The translations under genes and the position numbers were made by a program. From contig CM043699.1 in the NCBI GenBank assembly GCA_023935145.1, positions 145,313,536-145,377,535 on the forward strand: DNA of 64,000 nt. The letters run 5' to 3'. This document shows, piece by piece, positions 58,995 to 64,000 of the stretch. The notes below the pieces were generated by a model. It saw nothing but the letters and a program-made list of their open reading frames with translations, was not told the origin of the DNA and searched no databases. The first letter of the stretch is position 1, and each line of letters begins with the position of its first letter. This DNA comes from Bretschneidera sinensis. Taxonomy: Eukaryota; Streptophyta; Magnoliopsida; Brassicales; Akaniaceae.

Positions 58995-60359
58995 TTAGAA
59001 TCTTAATAATTTGTCTTTTTCTCCCATACTCAAATTAGCAGCCACAATCACCGATAACGTTTTCTTCTCTCCTAAGTAGGCATAAGTTAAATGTTTTGGC
59101 AGCTGTTTTAATTCCAAAATCGCTGCCTGGACAATAGAAGGAAGAATAGTGGTAGTAGTAGGCATGAGAGTTTCAAATGGAGGAGCATACTTACTTGAAT
59201 GCTTTGGAGAAGCCTCAAGGAGGTGCACAAATTTCATGATGCCATTAGTGACATCTTCTGGTTCTTGCTCAATATCCATAGTTGTAAGGCTATGGGTAAG
59301 AATAGTCTCCAAGGGATCGCTGTGCTGGACCTGAAAAGCTTGCTCAACAAAATTGTGTATCATACATACATTAAAGCATTCCATATCATCTTGAGGTAAT
59401 CTTAATGCATCAAATATTTTGAATTCTATTTTCTCCCCATTCATATTCATACTTATTGTACCTTTTTTCACACAAATCTTTGTATCGGCAGTTCTCATAA
59501 AGTGTCTTCCTAAAATGATGGGCAATGGTAATGGCATAGGGTATTCTTCCATATCTAACACAATGAAATCTGCAGGTATAATGAACTCACCTACCTTCAG
59601 TATTACATCCTAAAGAATATCCTTAGGTCTTTTTATACTTCTATCTGCCAACTGTAAGGTAATGGAAGTAGGTTGTAGCTCCCCTAATCTTAGGGTTTCA
59701 AATACTGTATATGGTAGCAAATTTACACCCGCTCCCAAATCTAGTAATGCTTGCTCAAATAACTGATCACCTATCCTACAGGGAATAGTAAAACTACCCG
59801 GATCCTTTAGTTTTGGTGAGAGTTTTCTTAATAGCATAGCACTTACCTCTTCAGTTAAGGCTATAGTCTCATGTTCTTGAAACTTTCTTTTATGAGTGCA
59901 ACAATCTTTTAGAAATTTAGCATAAGCTGGTATCTGTTGAATTGCATCTAACAAAGGAATGTTTATTTCAACTTTTCGCAAGGTTTCAAAAATATTAAGT
60001 AATTTATTCTCTTTCTTTTGTTTTACTAACTTTTGCGGGAAGGGTGGTGCATTCACGTTCTCCGTCTCACTTACCTTTGATGTTGTTGCAGATTCATCAG
60101 ACCCTATCACCTTACCATTTCTGAGGGTTGTGACAGCTTTTAGTTCTTGATATCCCCAAGGGTGTTGAGCTGGAATCTCCCTTGGCTTTTTGCTACTCAT
60201 CTCCTTAGTCACTTGTCCTATTTGTACCTCTAGCCTTTGGATAGCTTGTTCATGTTTTGCTGTGGTTTGTCTCAGTTCAGTCTGAAATTGCCTTTCTTCT
60301 GCCATGAACCGATCTTGTGAAGTCATTAGTTGTTGCTGTTGAGAGGCTAATTGCCTCAC
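58995..60359 (-). pseudogene. Athila-like gag C-terminus and aspartic protease
   Basis: 59610-60359 encodes a coiled-coil Gln-rich gag segment (VRQLASQQQQLMTSQDRF, QAIQRLEVQIGQVTKEM), then a retropepsin region with ALLDLGAGVNLLPYTVFE, the DLGA form of the protease active site. A TAG near 59607 stops it. The frame resumes in 58995-59561 (EEYPMPLPLPIILGRHFM, then a variable linker to RT). Confidence 0.8.
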
Positions 60360-61400
60360 AAGACTTTCGAGGTCATTCTTCTTTGTCTCAGGAGCTGAGT
60401 GGGCTGCTGGTTGGAAGTTTCTTTTCTATCCTTGGCTGTTTTGATTGTTGCTCCATGAGAAATTTAGGTGATTCCGCCAGCCAGGGTTGTATGTGTTAGC
60501 ATAGGGGTTGTTCTTTGGCGGATAATTGTTTGGTCCCACAAAGTTTGCTTGCTCATGATCTGTAGATGAATACAAGGGACACATATCAGTATTATGATCA
60601 AATTGTGAGCAAATAGCATATACCTGGAGTGGCGTAGCTGGTGGGTTAGATGAGGTGTTCTAAGCGACCATCGCTTTAACCAATAGGTATAGCTTCCTCT
60701 CCACAGCAGCTATTTGAGGAGATGATCCTCCATTTAAGCTTACCTCATACATACCCTTACTCTTGGTTATATGTCTACCTCGAGAAGAGAACTACTCGTG
60801 TGTTCACTTAGGGTTTCGAAGAATTCCATAGCTTCTTCGCTGCTCTTCTCCATTAGCACTCCTCCAACACCTGAATCCACAATATTCTTGTTAGAGTTTA
60901 TAGAAAGCTTGTACCAATTTTTCTTAGGGAAGGTTGTGGTGTGGGCACTTGAGTAGTAGCTCGTTGAAGTGTCCCTAGGCCTCGAAGAATAGATCTCTAT
61001 CTTTTTGTTGGAAGGATTGAATTTCCTTCCTCATTTGCCTCGTCTTTTGGGCTGGGAAGAACTTCCTTAGGAATTTGCTAGCTAAATCCTCCCAAGAGTG
61101 GATGGAAACTACAGGCAAAGAATTATACTATAACTTAGCATTATCTTTCAAGGAAAAAAGGAAAAGAATTAACCTTATTCCTTCTTGGTCCAAGCCTCAG
61201 ATGTGCTGGAATTTGTAGAGGTCGAAAAAATCTCGAAGGTGCAAATGTGGATCCTCACTAGGTGTACCCCTAAAGTGAGTCAGTACACTGAGTATCTGCG
61301 GAGATATGTAGTAGTTTCCTTCCATCTCAGGTTAATATGCAATGCACGATGGTTGATCGAGGTTATGTGGGATGAAGGATTGCTTCATCGGCCTCCGCTC
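60360..61400 (-). pseudogene. Athila-like gag N-terminal remnants
   Basis: Frames broken by stops give DLYKFQHI, GLDQEGIRLI, SIHSWEDLASKFLRKFFPAQ, KTRQMRKEIQSFQQKDRDLF and SSEEAMEFFETLSEHT, which is the Athila gag core. The start codon is not clear. Confidence 0.7.
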
Positions 61401-61710
61401 AGGTGGTTGCTATTCGGCTATCTGTTATGTTATTGGTATTTCTTCCTCAATTCCTTCTTCCACCTCTTCTGAGTTATCTCTAAGCCTTTGTCAGTAAGCT
61501 CGGTATCAAGGGGAAAGAATGTTGGGTGCTTTGATCGACGTCCATGCATGAATTAGTGATAGTTACGTGAGTGCAACAGTCAAACACTGCTGCTCCGGTA
61601 ACTCTTTGCCTCAATTGCGCTCGATCGTACAAGAGGGTGCGCTCGATCGCAAGTGGCACATAAAGCTCTTTGGAGTACCTGAAACAGAGAAAAAGGAAAT
61701 TGATTAGGGT

Positions 61711-62101
61711 TAGTACGGTTATTTGCATATTTATTTAAGTAGATAATCGGTACAACAAGTTTTGGGCCCTGTTGCCGGGGATTGTGCTAAATTTCTTTTT
61801 AGAATTAATTTTTCATTTAGTTTAATTATTGTTATTTCTTTTTTTCATTCTATTCTATTCTTATTTCAAGAAATTTATAAGTTAAGAAAGCACCAGAACT
61901 TTCAAGTAAGTGTCATCCTCAATTTAAAAATCTTGCACTTACTAATATGATTTTTCCTTATTTTATTGACCAGACGCCAAAATTGGAGACAAAGCAGCTG
62001 TTAACGGCACTGGAACTACCTGATGGGGGCCCTAAATGCCTCCTTCAAAAGACGTAGCCTTGAAGCTACCATAGAGAGCACTTGAGCAAATTCCACTTGT
62101 A
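61711..62101 (+). mobile_element. Inverted LTR end, primer-binding region and leader
   Basis: In plus orientation, 61711-61757 matches the reverse complement of 53342-53388, the last 47 bp of the LTR, at full length. It is followed by TTTTGGGCCCTGTTGCCGGGGATTGTGC, the Athila-type region behind the LTR, and leader sequence. The rest of the element is on the minus strand. The right LTR (62102-63323) lacks exactly this terminal piece. An inversion with breakpoints near 61710 and 62101 explains both facts. Confidence 0.8.
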
Positions 62102-63323
62102 TTACTTGCAAGTGCACAAGGTCAGTGGTAGCATAGTGTGCAAGTGCGAAATCATTTTCCACAGGGATTGGTGAATTTCAATTTAGAATTAGTTTCTTCA
62201 AAGTAAGAAGATGAATAGCTATAGATTGTGAGTTAATAATAATGAGAACATAGGACTACGATATCCACCATTAATTATACTTTTCCACTAAATAAGGTGC
62301 CAATGCTCTAGCTTTATCATGAATATTTAATGGTTTCCAACCTAAGGGCTTGGCCCACACCTTAGGCTATTGATCTCTCTATGCAACGAGTTAGGCATGG
62401 TGTATACTCTAACTCTTTTCTCTCTTAAGAGATTTAGCATGGATGTATACTGAGTTGTTCCTTAAGAGAGCATGAGGGCTGTGGAGATCAGTAACCACAC
62501 GGGACCTAGGGCTTAGTCCGCTCCCGGTTTTCCATGTTGATTAACCCAAGAATATGGTGTGGATATCTCTTGTTACTAATGTCGAACCCAGGACTCGGTC
62601 ATCCAATTTGATTCGACTAACTTATCCATACCACATGCATATGTTGATCAGACACACATATATGAGGAATCTAAATACAGACATGCATTAATCAAGTTAA
62701 ACATTCTAATAAGGCTATAGCAAAGATAATCAATGAATAAATATGTGGAAAAGCATAACTAGGCTTCAATCGAGCCCTATAGGAGTTTAGTTACACATGC
62801 TAGTTGAACTAAACATTCTAAACATAATGAAATAAAACAGAAAAATAAAACCAAAGAAGACTCGGGAGACGAGTCATCAATTGCTCTCCTAAGCCTTGCT
62901 ACTTCGAAACTAAAATAAAAGGTATGGTTTATGTGTTTTATAGGGTCTTCATGGCGTCCCGAAACCCTAATTTCCTATTTGAAATCCGGAGACTTCTTTC
63001 CATATCTGGCTCTTCCACCTCTGGATTGATTGTGCTCGATTGTGTGCGGGATGCACTCGAGCGCATGTGTGCGCTCGAGCCTTCTTCAACTGCATTCATG
63101 TGCCTATATGCTCGATCGTAAGGGAGGTGTGCTCGAGCGCACCTTGCTGGATGGCAGAACTTGACTTTTGCTCTTAAAAGCTCCAAATTATCATCTTTTT
63201 GTCCAAGTCCTGTGCAAAACATATAAAGCACGAAAATGAAGTAGAATCTACTAAAATAGATAAGTAAAGAGCCTAACAAGCGTAAATTAAGGGGATTAAA
63301 TATAACTATTTAAGCACTTATCA
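62102..63323 (-). repeat. Athila-like 5' LTR (last 50 bp displaced)
   Basis: It aligns with 53392-54610 from TTACTTGCAAGTGC to ACTTATCA. It starts TGATAAGTG on the minus strand at 63323. Its final 50 bp are not contiguous; 47 of them are in the inverted block. Confidence 0.9.
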
Positions 63324-63703
63324 GTAGATGGTGAGCATATGAAATTGAATAGTGACACAAAGTTGTAGCATCAATTACAGACAGGAATTAACAATGTAAG
63401 AAGCTTAAATATCAACTTTCAATCATAGAGAAACTAGTTTTATTTCTTCAAACTTTGACAAACTTGCAACATGAAAACAATGGGAGCATTGCATTGACCA
63501 AGCAATCATCAAATAAATTGAGCAATCAGATGTGAATGAAATGATATCGATACAAACATTATTAAAGAAAATCTCTGTCATCATACTTACATAAATTTGT
63601 TTCAAAAGATACGTACACTAATAGAGACTTGACTAACTGATGGATGAAAATGATAACTAATTTCTAATACTAGTTGAACTATTTAATATGTGATTGTAGA
63701 AGT
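63324..63703 (+). repeat. Diverged repeat, copy B, right part
   Basis: It continues the repeat interrupted at 53341, beginning with the target-site copy GTAGA and then TGGTGAGCATATGAA. It matches 51525-51896 of copy A. After 63703 the two diverge, and the window ends without another feature I can name. Confidence 0.8.
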
Positions 63704-64000
63704 CATACCGCTTAAGAATTCGCTGGCAGATTAGCAAAAGCTGACAAAACATTGAAACTACCAAACCAAACTAATTTCTGACAGAATTTATGCTCGACTT
63801 GCATTTTTTTGTCTTAAGAGAGGTCCTTATTACTGAATTTAGAGCCTCTTATTTATAGGTTGACTTTAATTGGTCTCTAAGCTCCATTTTCTTCCTGTTC
63901 CACATTACGTTGCATGTTCTCCTTGATTATCAACCAAGTCTTTTTTCAGTCAGTGATGATCGATCAAGTGTCCCATGATTCTTAATACTATTAAGAATAT

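Larger units (their letters stand above)
53342..63323 (-). mobile_element. Nearly full-length Athila-like Ty3/gypsy retrotransposon
   Basis: The element is about 10 kb with gag, protease, RT, RNase H and integrase in Ty3/gypsy order on the minus strand. LTRs are at 53342-54610 and 62102-63323. Both start TGATAAGTG (minus strand), as many plant gypsy LTRs do. The TSD is TTAGA (53337-53341) / GTAGA (63324-63328), one mismatch. RT and integrase sequence, and the CTGTTGCCGGGGATTGTGC leader at about 61769, point to the Athila group. Stops and frameshifts make it non-autonomous. The LTR end and leader (61711-62101) are inverted with respect to the rest. Between the pol end and the 3' LTR is a 1.5-kb noncoding stretch. 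Confidence 0.9.

Noticed and set aside
62924..63279. Open frames in the right LTR (also 54215-54566 in the left)
   Set aside because: They are LTR sequence present in both copies with no domain. The similarity reflects the LTR pair, not a gene family.

Overview
This window is nuclear DNA from a flowering plant, most likely a eudicot. It is AT-rich, its genes have GT-AG introns, its encoded proteins resemble Arabidopsis families, and it is filled with plant-type LTR retrotransposons, LINEs, SINE-like units and MITEs. Four host genes are well supported, all on the + strand: a frameshifted GIR1/GIR2-like EAR repressor (18274-18614), a four-exon UEV1 ubiquitin E2 variant (22123-27602), an intronless CAF1 deadenylase (30689-31531) and an intronless OVATE-family protein (47534-48397). 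They belong to unrelated processes (epidermal repression, K63 ubiquitin chains, mRNA deadenylation, growth repression), and nothing suggests a co-regulated cluster.

Layout. 1-2638: probable leader exon and a stranded first exon. 2639-6570: 3.9-kb solo-LTR-like element with a minisatellite and perfect TSD. 6869-7707: truncated LINE with TSD. 7722-10531: Copia LTR/PBS relic and unassigned DNA. 10532-14907: a duplicated coiled-coil exon, one copy broken, with a Stowaway/mariner-like element between the copies. 14908-21000: AT-rich DNA, the GIR-like gene, then a decayed Ty3/gypsy gag. 22123-27602: UEV1, whose introns carry several tandem duplications and a GC-rich inverted-repeat element. 29450-32060: a small hairpin, CAF1 and a fold-back element. 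32541-36494: two LINE fragments, a SINE-like unit and an orphan exon candidate. 36511-41481: AT-rich DNA. 41482-44866: a deleted Copia element with a MITE nested in one LTR. 45371-45486: a 5S rRNA relic. About 45610-46720: a Ty3/gypsy LTR and gag start. 47534-48397: the OFP gene. 50686-51226: a solo Copia LTR. 51349-53341: a diverged repeat and tRNA-like SINE units. 53342-63323: a nearly complete Athila-like Ty3/gypsy element inserted into the second copy of that repeat.

I found no new biochemical system. The most interesting structures are historical: a roughly 390-bp inversion inside the Athila-like element that flips its LTR end and leader, several insertions whose empty sites survive in the same window, a 5S rRNA relic, and a uORF plus in-frame upstream ATG ahead of CAF1. 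Coordinates of decayed repeats are read by eye and approximate unless a target-site duplication fixes them.
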